DNA from: Streptomyces sp. P3
Lineage (GTDB): Bacteria > Actinomycetota > Actinomycetes > Streptomycetales > Streptomycetaceae
NCBI RefSeq assembly: GCF_003032475.1
Contig: NZ_CP028369.1
Location: forward strand, 9,424,001 to 9,488,000
Reading direction: 5' to 3'
DNA length: 64,000 nt
The first letter of the stretch is position 1. Each line of letters begins with the position of its first letter. Shown here one piece after another: positions 1 to 7,986 of the stretch. The notes beneath the pieces were generated by a model that was given only the letters and a program-made list of their open reading frames with translations, was not told the DNA's origin and did no database searches. Position numbers and translations under genes: made by a program.

Positions 1-2
1 TC

Positions 3-485
3 ATGACCACCGACGGATTCACCACGTGTCTCTGGTTCGATGGCCGGGCCGAGGAAGCCGCCCATTTCTACGTCTCGGTCTTCAAGAACTCCAGTATCGG
101 CGCCGTCGGACGCTACAACGAGGCCGGCCCCGGCCCGGCCGGATCGGTGCTCGCGGTGGAGTTCACCGCCAACGGGCAGAAGTTCGTCGGCATCAACGGG
201 GGCCCGCAGTTCACCTTCAGCGAGGCGATCTCCTTCCAGATCTACTGCGCGGACCAGGCCGAGGTCGACCACTACTGGACCAAGCTCACCGAGAACGGCG
301 GCGAGCCCGGCCCCTGCGGCTGGCTGAAGGACAGGTACGGCGTGTCCTGGCAGGTCATCCCCGACGGACTGATCGAGATGATCAGCGACCCCGACCCCGA
401 GAAGGCCACCCGCACCACCAAGGCGATGTACGCGATGGGCAAGCTCGACGTCGCCGCTCTGAAGAAGGCCTACGACGGCGCGTAG
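3..485 (+). CDS. VOC-family (PhnB/glyoxalase-like) protein
   Basis: A 160-residue protein of the vicinal-oxygen-chelate superfamily, PhnB / '3-demethylubiquinone-9 3-methyltransferase' subtype. The opening TTCLWFDGRAEEAAHFY and the later GWLKDRYGVSWQVIP segment are typical of that subtype. The fold binds a metal and acts on varied small molecules, but the substrate cannot be read from sequence. The chosen ATG lies two bases inside the window, so a longer N-terminus or an upstream partner cannot be excluded. It is followed by the remains of a phosphotransferase gene on the other strand. The family call is firm; the reaction is unknown. Confidence 0.85.
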   Translation: MTTDGFTTCLWFDGRAEEAAHFYVSVFKNSSIGAVGRYNEAGPGPAGSVLAVEFTANGQKFVGINGGPQFTFSEAISFQIYCADQAEVDHYWTKLTENGGEPGPCGWLKDRYGVSWQVIPDGLIEMISDPDPEKATRTTKAMYAMGKLDVAALKKAYDGA

Positions 486-499
486 CCACCTCTCGCGGG

Positions 500-1225
500 G
501 CGCCCGCGGACCGGGTCCGGCCGGGATCTCCCTGATCGCATGCGGGGACTTCGCGACCGGCGGCACAGTGGTCGCCCGGTAGTACGGCAGCCGGATCAGG
601 GAGATCGACAGCGCCCGGCCCCGGTCGCGCGCCCGATCGGTGTGGTCCGCGCCGACGCCTGGCGGAAGACGCCGCGCGCGGGCGCGGCGGCAGGTTCCGG
701 GCGACGGCGACGATCAGGTCGACGGCCGGGGCGCCCGCCCCCACACGGCCGAGGTCGATCACCGCGGTGAGCCGCCCGTCCTCGACCAGGACGTTGCCGG
801 GCGGGAGGCCCCGTGGGCCCGGACGGGCGCCTGCGTGCGGTGCGGAGCACGCGGCGTCTCGTCCCACACGGTGCGGGCCGCGGCGGTGTCGATCTCTCCG
901 GCCAGCCGGGTGAGGGCCCCCGGGTGGGCGCGCCCCACTCGGCCGGCCGAACGCCCCGGAGGCGCGGCGGTGCGTCCTGCGACGGGAGGCCTCGCAGGGC
1001 GGCGACGCACACGCCCGGCCCCGCCGCCGGAGACCGCCCGCTCGACCGCGCCGGCCACCGGATCGCGGCCGACCGGTGGTGGTGGAGCGACCGGGGGTAC
1101 GTGCACCCCTGACCCGGGCCGCCCCGGGCCGGCGGTTCGGCGCGGCCACCAGCGGCAGCGGCGCAAGCCGGGCCGGCCACCGCTGCTCGTGGGCCACGCT
1201 GTGCCGTGCAGGGGGAACCGGGTGT
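500..1225 (-). pseudogene. decayed aminoglycoside-phosphotransferase-family gene
   Basis: No intact reading frame covers this stretch, yet pieces of an APH-family kinase appear in order on the minus strand in different frames. They are HEQRWPARLAP (near 1190), YVHPRSLHHHRSA, LAGEIDTAAARTVW, then PPGNVLVEDGRLTAVIDLG (around 780; the Brenner-type HGDxHxxN loop is damaged but the DLG-equivalent Asp is visible), AVDLIVAVARNLPP, and ALSISLIRLPYYRATT with HAIREI near the 3' end (about 530-610). Matching these segments needs at least three frame changes, so the gene is very probably dead. The original product would have been a small-molecule or antibiotic phosphotransferase. The boundaries are approximate. 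Confidence 0.8.
525..606. repeat. 13-bp perfect inverted repeat inside the dead phosphotransferase gene
   Basis: GATCTCCCTGATC at 525-537 is the exact reverse complement of the sequence at 594-606, with a 56-base spacer. The arms lie in the 3' part of the pseudogene and encode the Ser-Leu-Ile and Ile-Arg-Glu segments, so the repeat may be coincidental. A terminator role is unlikely with so long a loop. Confidence 0.5.
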
Positions 1226-1299
1226 TCGGCGCGCGAGGCGAACGCGGGGTGGCTAGCGTGAGGAACCGGACAATCCATCTCACCGGGAGGGCCGCCGTC

Positions 1300-2097
1300 A
1301 TGACCGTACGACCAGAGGGAACCCCGTGCTGGGCCGACGCGATGTTCCGCGACGTGGAGGCAGCCAAGCACTTCTACGCCGAGGTCCTCGGCTGGACCTT
1401 CGGGGACGCGTCGTCGGAGTACGGGAACTACACGCAGGCCTACGCCGACGGGAAGGCGGTCGCCGCGGTGGTCCCGCCGATGCCGGGCCAGGAGGGCCAG
1501 TCGCAGTGGTGTCTGTACCTGGCCTCCGAGGACGCCGCCGCGACCGCCGCCAGGATCCGTGAGAACGGCGGCGAGGTGCTGATGGAGCCCATGCAGGTGG
1601 GCGACTTCGGCACGATGTGCCTGGGACGCGAGCCGGGCGGCGCGGTGTTCGGCGTGTGGCAGGCCGGCGCCCACGAGGGCTTCGAGGCCCCGCCCGAGCA
1701 GCCCGGCGCGTACTGCTGGGCCGAGGTCTTCACCCGCGAACCGGAGCGGACGGACGTCTTCCTCCCGGCCGTGTTCCCGTACACGGCGAAGCAGATGCAG
1801 GACGACGCGGTCGACTTCCGGATGTTCGAGATCGGCGGCGACACGGTGCTGGGCCGCATGCGGATGACGGAGGAGTTCCCGCCCGAGGTGCCCTCGTACG
1901 TCAACGTCTACTTCACCGTCGACGACTGCGACGAGGCCGTGGCGCGGGCGACCAAGAACGGCGGCACCCTGCGCTTCGGCCCGATGGACACCCCGTTCGG
2001 ACGGTTCGCGGCGATCAGCGACCCGCAGGGAGCGAACTTCTCGGTGATCGACGTGACGACCACGGCCGGTGAGATGCCGCGGACCACGGACGTCTGA
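1300..2097 (+). CDS. two-domain VOC-family protein
   Basis: A 265-residue protein with two consecutive VOC (glyoxalase/bleomycin-resistance) modules. The first begins PCWADAMFRDVEAAKHFY and ends near FGVWQ, and the second begins YCWAEVFTREPERTDVF and ends NFSVID. Tandem VOC proteins of this length are common in actinomycetes and are usually annotated as hydroxylase or glyoxalase-like; the substrate is unknown. The reading frame is open far upstream, but ATG 1300 is chosen because GGGAGG lies at 1286-1291 and the homologous domain begins here; upstream codons overlap the pseudogene. Confidence 0.88.
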   Translation: MTVRPEGTPCWADAMFRDVEAAKHFYAEVLGWTFGDASSEYGNYTQAYADGKAVAAVVPPMPGQEGQSQWCLYLASEDAAATAARIRENGGEVLMEPMQVGDFGTMCLGREPGGAVFGVWQAGAHEGFEAPPEQPGAYCWAEVFTREPERTDVFLPAVFPYTAKQMQDDAVDFRMFEIGGDTVLGRMRMTEEFPPEVPSYVNVYFTVDDCDEAVARATKNGGTLRFGPMDTPFGRFAAISDPQGANFSVIDVTTTAGEMPRTTDV

Positions 2098-2145
2098 CCC
2101 GGTCCGGCCGAGCGGCGTGCCGGCCCGGTCCGGCCGGGCGGCGTG
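2098..2145. repeat. 26-bp-period tandem repeat
   Basis: Two 22-base copies differing at one position (CCCGGTCCGGCCGAGCGGCG start at 2098; the second copy starts at 2124) lie between the VOC stop and the RNase H start. They are GC-only sequence, probably a slippage duplication, with no sign of function. Confidence 0.6.
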
Positions 2146-2181
2146 GCGGGGCCCCGGGCGGGTCATGGCATGATCGGGCGC

Positions 2182-2889
2182 ATGCGTGAACGACTGGTGG
2201 CCGCGTGCGACGGGGCTTCGAAGGGGAACCCGGGACCGGCGGCCTGGGCATGGGTGGTCGCGGACGACGCGGAGGCGCCGGCCCGCTGGGAGGCCGGCCC
2301 GCTCGGCAGGGCCACCAACAACGTCGCCGAACTCACCGCGCTGGAACGCCTGTTGGCGGCGACCGACCCGGCCGTCCCGCTCGAGGTCCGGATGGACTCG
2401 CAGTACGCGATGAAGGCCGTCACCACATGGCTGCCCGGCTGGAAACGCAACGGCTGGAAGACGTCCGGCGGCAAGCCGGTGGCCAATCAGGAGCTGGTCG
2501 TCCGCATCGACGAGCTGCTCGCGGGCCGCTCCGTCGACTTCCGTTACGTGCCGGCTCACCAGGTGGACGGCGACCCGCTGAACGATTTCGCGGACCGCGC
2601 GGCCAGCCAGGCGGCGGTCGTCCAGCAGCCGGCCGGCAGCGCCCAGGGCTCGCCCGAGCCGCCGGCCTCGCCGGACACCCCGAAGGCGCGGCCCGCCTCC
2701 AAGCAGAGCCGCTCCGCCGGGGGCAAGTCGCCCCGGCGGAGCGGCGGTTCGTCGACCCGCACGATCAGCGCCAAGTTTCCCGGCCGCTGCCTGTGCGGCC
2801 GCCCCTACGCGGCCGGCGAGCAGATCGCCAAGAACGACCAGGGCTGGGGGCACCCGGAGTGCCGGACGGCGGCCGCCGACGCGGGCTGA
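2182..2889 (+). CDS. RNase HI-domain protein with C-terminal Cys/His motif
   Basis: A 235-residue protein. Residues 1-145 are a ribonuclease HI domain with the expected acidic centre: Asp10 (DGASKGNPGP), Glu50 (NNVAEL), Asp72 (MDSQYA), His126 and Asp138 (FADRA). It would cut the RNA strand of RNA-DNA hybrids. A Pro/Ser/Lys-rich linker of about 50 residues then leads to a short C-terminal module with CLCGRPY and GWGHPEC, a likely zinc-binding or nucleic-acid-contact knuckle. ATG 2182 is preferred over in-frame ATG 2143 because the RNase H fold starts directly after it. Confidence 0.88.
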   Translation: MRERLVAACDGASKGNPGPAAWAWVVADDAEAPARWEAGPLGRATNNVAELTALERLLAATDPAVPLEVRMDSQYAMKAVTTWLPGWKRNGWKTSGGKPVANQELVVRIDELLAGRSVDFRYVPAHQVDGDPLNDFADRAASQAAVVQQPAGSAQGSPEPPASPDTPKARPASKQSRSAGGKSPRRSGGSSTRTISAKFPGRCLCGRPYAAGEQIAKNDQGWGHPECRTAAADAG

Positions 2890-2913
2890 TCGGCGGCGCC
2901 GGGCCGGTGGCGG

Positions 2914-3366
2914 TCACACCACCGTGCCGCGCCAGCCCCCGGTCTCCAGGCCGCGCTCCTCGATGAACGTCTTGAAGCGCTCCAGGTCTCCCTTGGTCCG
3001 GCGCTTCACGAAGCCCAGCTTGTCGCCGACGTTCTCGGCGACGCCCTCCGGCTGGAACTCCATCTGGAGCATCACCTTGGTGTGGGCGTCGTCGAGCCGG
3101 TGGAAGGTCACCACCCCGGCCTGCCTGGCCTCGCCCGAGACCGTGGTCCAGGCGACCCGTTCGTCCGGGATCTGCTCGGTGATCTCCGCGTCGAACTCCC
3201 GGTGCACGCCGTCGACACTGGTCACCCAGTGCGTGAGCGTGTCGGTGCGCTGCTCGACGCGCTGCACGCCGCCCATGAACTCGGGGAAGCTCTCGAACTG
3301 CGTCCACTGGTTGTAGGCCGTGTGCACGGGCACGTCGACCTCGATGGATTCCTCGACCTGCGACAC
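2914..3366 (-). CDS. SRPBCC-family (polyketide cyclase/dehydrase-like) protein
   Basis: A 150-residue START/Bet v1-like protein. It begins SQVEESIEVDVPVHTAYNQW and contains FPEFMGGV, EFDAEI and VTFHRLDD, the usual strand-helix signatures of the SRPBCC fold (a hydrophobic ligand pocket). Many actinomycete paralogues are of unknown role and a few are aromatases/cyclases. The GTG start at 3366 is chosen because AGGAGGAG sits just upstream; the frame continues open across melC2 in antisense, but that part is not coding. It follows melC2 by about 100 bp in the same direction and could be read through from the tyrosinase operon. Confidence 0.85.
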   Translation of the reverse strand: MSQVEESIEVDVPVHTAYNQWTQFESFPEFMGGVQRVEQRTDTLTHWVTSVDGVHREFDAEITEQIPDERVAWTTVSGEARQAGVVTFHRLDDAHTKVMLQMEFQPEGVAENVGDKLGFVKRRTKGDLERFKTFIEERGLETGGWRGTVV

Positions 3367-3470
3367 GGTCGTCTCCTCCTGTGTAGTCGGGGGTTCATCC
3401 TGTCGGTGCTGCCCCTGGCGGGTACCCGTCGGCGCGGCGGCAAACAGGCCGGTGCGATCAGCCGGAGCGG

Positions 3471-4295
3471 TCAGTCGGCGTCGAAGGTGTAGTGGGCGGT
3501 GTGGTCGAGAAGCTCCGCCGGGGTGGTGTCGTTCCAGGGCCGCATCGTCTCGTGCAGGTCGACGACGTTCGGCGTCCCGCCGCCCGGGACGTACCCGGAA
3601 TCGGGGTGCCGGCGCTGCCACCGGGCCCACAGCTTGTCGATGTAGGCGTGGTGCAGCCAGAACACCGGGTCGTTGGGGGAGACCCCGGTCGACATCTGCC
3701 CGCCGACCCACACATGGACCCGGTTGTGCAGGTTCACGCCGCGCCAGCCCTCGAGGTGGTTGCGGAAGCCGTCGGAGGCGCTGTTCCAGGGAGCCATGTC
3801 GTACGTCGCCATCGCGAGCACCGACTCGACCTCGGCCCGGGTCGGCAGCTCGCGGACGCCCGTCCCCAGCGAGCGGCGCAGATAGGTGCGGCCGTCCACC
3901 CGGACGTTGATCGGCCATTTGCCCGCCGCAGCGGCGAACGGACCGTCCATCACCTGGCCGTCCCTGCTGCGCCCGGTGCCGCCGAGGAAGTCCGGCGACC
4001 ACAGTGAGGAACGGGGCGAACGGTCGGCGGACCAGTCCCAGTACGGCAGCGCCACCGAGGCGTCCACCGACTGCAGCGCCCGCTCGAACTCCAGCAGGAA
4101 TCTGCGGTGCCACGGCAGGAAGGAGGGCGAACGGTGGCCGGTGCGCTCGCCGTCGTCGGTGTCACCCAGGATGAACGCGTTGTGCGTGGTGACGAAGGCG
4201 TCGTAGCGGCCGGTGCGCTTGAGCTCGAGGACGGCGGCGACGAACCGCCGCTTCTCGTCGGCGGTCAGGGCGGCCTGGTTCTTGCGGACGGTCAT
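3471..4295 (-). CDS. melC2: tyrosinase
   Basis: A 274-residue bacterial tyrosinase, a type-3 copper monophenol monooxygenase that makes dopaquinone and then melanin. The six copper ligands sit at the canonical Streptomyces positions: His38, His54, His63 for CuA and His190, His194, His216 (FWLHHAYID) for CuB. The length equals that of typical MelC2. The enzyme has no signal peptide; it is normally exported in complex with the Tat-targeted MelC1 caddie encoded 43 bp upstream. Start ATG 4295 with the conserved opening TVRKNQAALTADEK. Confidence 0.97.
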   Translation of the reverse strand: MTVRKNQAALTADEKRRFVAAVLELKRTGRYDAFVTTHNAFILGDTDDGERTGHRSPSFLPWHRRFLLEFERALQSVDASVALPYWDWSADRSPRSSLWSPDFLGGTGRSRDGQVMDGPFAAAAGKWPINVRVDGRTYLRRSLGTGVRELPTRAEVESVLAMATYDMAPWNSASDGFRNHLEGWRGVNLHNRVHVWVGGQMSTGVSPNDPVFWLHHAYIDKLWARWQRRHPDSGYVPGGGTPNVVDLHETMRPWNDTTPAELLDHTAHYTFDAD

Positions 4296-4338
4296 GTGCG
4301 GTGCTCCAAGGGTGCGGAAGGGCGGGGCGGTCGGCGGG

Positions 4339-4710
4339 TCAGCCGGCCGGGAACGGGACGAGCCGGGCGCCCTGCAGCTCGTCGACCGCGGCCCGGGCCG
4401 CGGCCCGCGGTGTGGACACCGGGTCGTAGTGACTGACCACGCTGATCCAGGAGCCGTCGGCGTTGCGCATCACGTGCAGTTCGACACCGTCGACGTACAC
4501 GGCGTAGCCACCGCCGTGGTGATGGCCGCCGCCGGTCCGGCTCCGGCCCTGTATCCGACGGCCCTTGTAGACCTCGTCGAAGGCCTCGGGGGAGTCGTGC
4601 GCCTCGTGCCCGCCGTCGGCGGCGTGGGCGGCACGGGCGGCGGGGACGGCGGCGAGCGCGGCGCCGGCGGCGACCGCGCCGAGGGCGCGACGACGGCTGA
4701 GTTGCTGCAT
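4339..4710 (-). CDS. melC1: tyrosinase copper chaperone / secretion cofactor
   Basis: A 123-residue MelC1 protein, first gene of the melanin operon. The N-terminus has a twin-arginine signal ([16 protein letters not shown]) followed by AAHA, fitting Tat export of the folded complex. The mature part has a His-rich stretch (GGHHHGGG, residues 61-68) and the [10 protein letters not shown] and SHYDP segments; the caddie tyrosine that plugs the tyrosinase active site is most likely Tyr95. MelC1 inserts copper into MelC2 and carries it out of the cell. A GGAG element lies about 8 bases before ATG 4710. Confidence 0.95.
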   Translation of the reverse strand: MQQLSRRRALGAVAAGAALAAVPAARAAHAADGGHEAHDSPEAFDEVYKGRRIQGRSRTGGGHHHGGGYAVYVDGVELHVMRNADGSWISVVSHYDPVSTPRAAARAAVDELQGARLVPFPAG

Positions 4711-5067
4711 GCGGGATCTCCAGGAGTGCGAGAGGTTGACGACCCCGCATGCCTATCGGCCGGGCCACCGGGCCGGGAAATCGCCCGCGAGTGGTTGGCT
4801 CCGATCCGGACATTCACTTACATGTCGTGCAATCTTGAACAAAGATGATCTTGGCCGTGGGTGCGGCCGCCGTGCGGCGGAACGGGCAATTCCTTTCCGT
4901 CTGGACCACCGCTTCCGGTGATCTTTCTCGGGTCGCCGCGTCGTCGGTGGCGTGGCTCACGTGCGGAAAGTGGCGTGATCGGGCAGGTGGGGCGTCCCCG
5001 GGGGTGCCGTCCCCGCTGCTACCCTGCGTCGTCAATCAAACACGTCTGGTAGCTCCAAGGGGTGCGC
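4711..5067. other. divergent intergenic region, melC1 / monooxygenase
   Basis: 357 bp without a convincing gene. Near melC1 it is ordinary GC-rich sequence. Around 4811-4850 there is a marked AT-rich patch (TCTTGAACAAAGATGATC) that probably carries the mel promoter, though no clean -35/-10 pair was found. Near the monooxygenase a TACCCT element (5020-5025) could be a -10 for the rightward gene, and on the minus strand the same bases form a SigB-like motif (listed separately). A 73-codon minus-strand frame (4814-5035) has no recognisable features. Confidence 0.6.
5019..5043 (-). promoter_or_regulatory. SigB-like promoter motif (GTGT-N15-GGGTAG)
   Basis: Reading leftward, GTGT (5043-5040), a 15-base spacer and GGGTAG (5024-5019) match the Streptomyces SigB-family consensus GNNT-N14-16-GGGTA(C/T) except for the last base. 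It points toward melC1, 309 bp away, so a long leader or a non-coding transcript would be implied. This is inference only. Confidence 0.35.
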
Positions 5068-6282
5068 GTGAAGGTCGCCTGTGTCGGCGGCGGGCCCGCC
5101 GGCCTGTATCTCTCGATCCTGCTCAAGCGGCAGGACCCGTCCCACGACATCACCGTCCACGAGCGCAACCCGGAGGGCTCGACCTACGGCTGGGGCGTCA
5201 CGTACTGGCAGGGTCTCCTCGACGAACTCCGTGCCCGCGACCCCGAGTCGGCGCGCGCGATCGAGGAGAGCTCCGTCCGCTGGAACGCGGGCGTCGCGCA
5301 CGTACGGGACCTGATCACCCGTCAGCCAGGCGACGAGGGGCACGGCATCGGCCGCCACCGGTTGCTGGAGATCCTCGCGGACCGGGCCCACGCGCTCGGT
5401 GTACGGCTGGAGTTCGAGAGCGAGATCACCGCGGCGAACCTGCCGGACGCAGACCTCGTGGTGGCGGGCGACGGCGTCCACAGCGCGCTGCGCACCCACC
5501 ACGCCGACGACTTCGGCGCCCAGCTCACCGAAGGCCGCAACTCCTACGTCTGGCTGGGCACGACCAAGGTCTTCGACTCCTTCACCTTCGCCTTCGTGGA
5601 GACCGCGCACGGCTGGATCTGGTGCTACGGCTACCCCTTCAGCGACGAGCGGAGCACCTGCGTGATCGAGTGCGCCCCCGAGACCCTGGCCGGGCTCGGC
5701 CTGGACCGGGCGAGGGAGGCCGACGGCCTCGCCGACCTGGAGAAGCTCTTCGCGCACATCCTCGACGGCCACCCCCTCGTCGGCCGCGCCACCGGCGCCG
5801 GCGGCAGCGCCCAGTGGCTGACCTTCCGCACCCTCGTCAACCGCAGCTGGCACCGCGGCAACCTCGTCCTCCTGGGCGACGCCGCGCACACCACCCACTA
5901 CTCGATCGGCGCCGGCACCACCCTCGCCCTTCAGGACGCCATCGCCCTCGCCGAGGCGCTGGGCGAGAGCGCGGACCTTTCGCAGGCCCTCGGCCGCTAC
6001 GAACGCGTACGCAAGTCCGCGCTGCTGTCCCAGCAGAGCGCGGCCCGCTACAGCGCCCAGTGGTACGAGAACCTCACCCGCTACATCCACTACCCCCCGG
6101 AGCAGATGTTCGCGCTGCTCGGACAGCGCCACTCGCCCCTGCTCCCCTATGTCCCGCCCCAGCTGTACTACCGCCTCGACAGGGCGGCCGGACGCCTCGA
6201 GGCGCTGCGCCGCCTCAAGCGCTGGCTGGGTCCGAAGCTGGCGCGCGGCACGCACGCCCGGACGCCGGCCTCCGGCGGGTAG
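5068..6282 (+). CDS. FAD-dependent monooxygenase (PHBH-fold, salicylate/anthranilyl-CoA hydroxylase-like)
   Basis: A 404-residue group A flavin monooxygenase. The dinucleotide-binding GGGPAG motif is at residues 7-12, the DG segment VVAGDGVHSALR lies mid-protein, and GDAAHTTHYSIGAGTTLALQ is the second FAD motif. The WGVTYWQGLLDEL region and overall length resemble the hydroxylase halves of salicylyl-CoA and anthranilyl-CoA monooxygenases, so an aromatic (possibly CoA-linked) substrate is plausible. GTG 5068 is preferred over GTG 5062 because CAAGGGG then has normal spacing. The gene stands alone; no CoA ligase neighbour was found. Confidence 0.85.
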   Translation: MKVACVGGGPAGLYLSILLKRQDPSHDITVHERNPEGSTYGWGVTYWQGLLDELRARDPESARAIEESSVRWNAGVAHVRDLITRQPGDEGHGIGRHRLLEILADRAHALGVRLEFESEITAANLPDADLVVAGDGVHSALRTHHADDFGAQLTEGRNSYVWLGTTKVFDSFTFAFVETAHGWIWCYGYPFSDERSTCVIECAPETLAGLGLDRAREADGLADLEKLFAHILDGHPLVGRATGAGGSAQWLTFRTLVNRSWHRGNLVLLGDAAHTTHYSIGAGTTLALQDAIALAEALGESADLSQALGRYERVRKSALLSQQSAARYSAQWYENLTRYIHYPPEQMFALLGQRHSPLLPYVPPQLYYRLDRAAGRLEALRRLKRWLGPKLARGTHARTPASGG

Positions 6283-6409
6283 CCTCCCGCGAGCTCCGTC
6301 ACGCCGGAGCGATCCGTGGGTGACCCACCTCGACGGCGGCCCCGACGACGGAGGGCCGCGTTCCGCGGCGGGCTGCGACGGATGACACGACGGATGACAC
6401 ACTGACGGC

Positions 6410-7393
6410 ATGGAAGAGCGCGAATTCGTCAGGTCCGGTCAGCACGCGTCCGTCGTCGGTCTCGGCACCTGGCAGCTGGGGGCCGACTGGGGCGACGTCG
6501 ACGACAAGGAAGCCCTGACGGTCCTCGAAGCGGCGGCCGAGTCGGGAGTCACCTTCTTCGACACGGCCGACGTGTACGGCGACGGACGCAGCGAGCAGAC
6601 CATCGCCGCCTTCCTGAGCGGCCGGCCCGACCTGCATGTGCTGGTCGCCACGAAGATGGGCCGCCGCGTCGACCAGATCCCCGAGAACTACGTCCTGGAC
6701 AACTTCCGCGCCTGGAACGACCGCTCCCGCCGCAACCTCGGCGTCGACCGCGTCGACCTCGTGCAGCTGCACTGTCCGCCGACTCCCGTCTACTCCAGCG
6801 ACGAGGTGTTCGACGCTCTCGACACCCTCGTCGAGGAGGAGCGCATCGCGCACTACGGGGTCAGCGTGGAGACCTGCGCCGAGGCGCTCACCGCGATCGC
6901 CCGGCCGGGCGTGGCGAGCGTCCAGATCATCCTCAACCCGTTCCGTCTCAAGCCCCTGACCGAGGTGCTCCCGGCGGCCCGGGAGGCCGGCGTCGGCATC
7001 ATCGCCCGGGTCCCGCTCGCCTCCGGACTGCTCTCCGGGAAGTACACCGCGGACACCGTGTTCCCCGAGAACGACCACCGTGCCTACAACCGGCACGGTG
7101 AGGCCTTCGACCAGGGGGAGACCTTCTCCGGCGTCGACTACGCCACCGGCGTCGAGGCTGCCGTCGAGTTCGCGGCCCTCGCCCCCGAGGGATACACCCC
7201 GGCCCAGCTGGCGCTGCGCTGGATCGTCCAGCAGCCCGGCGTGACCACGGTGATCCCGGGCGCCCGCTCGCCCGAGCAGGCCCGCGCCAACGCGGCCGCC
7301 GCCCGGCTCCCGGAGCTCTCCGACGCCACCCTCGCGGCCGTGCGCGACCTCTACGACCGGCGGATCAAGGAGCAGGTCGAGGGCCGCTGGTAG
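6410..7393 (+). CDS. aldo/keto reductase
   Basis: A 327-residue NADPH-dependent aldo/keto reductase with a TIM-barrel fold. DTADVYGDGRSE carries the catalytic Asp and Tyr, VATKMGRR the Lys, LVQLHCP the His; VIPGARSPEQ near residue 282 is the cofactor-binding segment. The subfamily is close to YajO/oxidoreductase Tas-like proteins that reduce carbonyls of unknown physiological identity. The start at 6410 lacks a clear ribosome site. It is followed by a DUF6328 membrane protein in the same direction. Confidence 0.9.
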   Translation: MEEREFVRSGQHASVVGLGTWQLGADWGDVDDKEALTVLEAAAESGVTFFDTADVYGDGRSEQTIAAFLSGRPDLHVLVATKMGRRVDQIPENYVLDNFRAWNDRSRRNLGVDRVDLVQLHCPPTPVYSSDEVFDALDTLVEEERIAHYGVSVETCAEALTAIARPGVASVQIILNPFRLKPLTEVLPAAREAGVGIIARVPLASGLLSGKYTADTVFPENDHRAYNRHGEAFDQGETFSGVDYATGVEAAVEFAALAPEGYTPAQLALRWIVQQPGVTTVIPGARSPEQARANAAAARLPELSDATLAAVRDLYDRRIKEQVEGRW

Positions 7394-7488
7394 ACGGACC
7401 CGGCGCCGGGCGGCAAGAACCGGCGCTCCCGGGGTACTCGCGGTGAGGAGGCGGTCGAGGGACCACACGAACCGGGAGGACGACGAAG

Positions 7489-7986
7489 GTGACGGACACG
7501 GCGACGAGCTCCGAGGGGCGCACGGGGCGGAACGAGACCGAGGAGGAGAGAGCCGACCGGATGTGGGGGGAGCTCATCCAGGAGATCCGCGTGGCCCAGA
7601 CGGGTGTGCAGATCCTCTTCGGCTTCCTGCTGACCGTCGTGTTCACGCCGCGCTACGCGGACCTGCGGGACATCGACCAGGTCATCTACATCGTGACCGT
7701 GGTCCTCGGCGCCTGTGCGACCGGCGCCCTCATCGGTCCGGTGTCCCTGCACCGCCTGGTCTCCGGGCGGCGGGTCAAGCCGCAGGCGGTGCAGGTGGCG
7801 TCCAGGCTGACCCTGGTCGGCCTGCTTCTGCTGCTCGCCACCATGACCTCCTCGCTGCTGCTGATCCTGCGGGTGGCCACCCACGACGCGTTCGTGCCGT
7901 GGCTGGTCGCGGCCGTGGTCGCGTGGTACGGGCTGTGCTGGTTCGTGCTGCCCCTGTGGACCCGCAGCCACTACACCACGGACTGA
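7489..7986 (+). CDS. DUF6328-type small integral membrane protein
   Basis: A 165-residue protein. A charged N-terminal 40 residues (RNETEEERADRMWGEL) precedes VAQTGVQILFGFLLTVVF and three further hydrophobic segments (near residues 66-84, 103-125 and 131-152), giving four membrane helices. This architecture matches the actinobacterial DUF6328 family, whose function is unknown. GTG 7489 is preceded by GGGAGGA. Its 3' end overlaps the convergent downstream gene by 16 bp. Confidence 0.8.
   Translation: MTDTATSSEGRTGRNETEEERADRMWGELIQEIRVAQTGVQILFGFLLTVVFTPRYADLRDIDQVIYIVTVVLGACATGALIGPVSLHRLVSGRRVKPQAVQVASRLTLVGLLLLLATMTSSLLLILRVATHDAFVPWLVAAVVAWYGLCWFVLPLWTRSHYTTD

Noticed and set aside
382..2853. 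823-codon minus-strand frame across VOC and RNase H genes
   Set aside because: Antisense of well-supported genes; only the part within 500-1225 has family motifs, treated as a pseudogene.
4814..5035. 73-codon minus frame between melC1 and the monooxygenase
   Set aside because: No ribosome site, no motif, poor coding bias.
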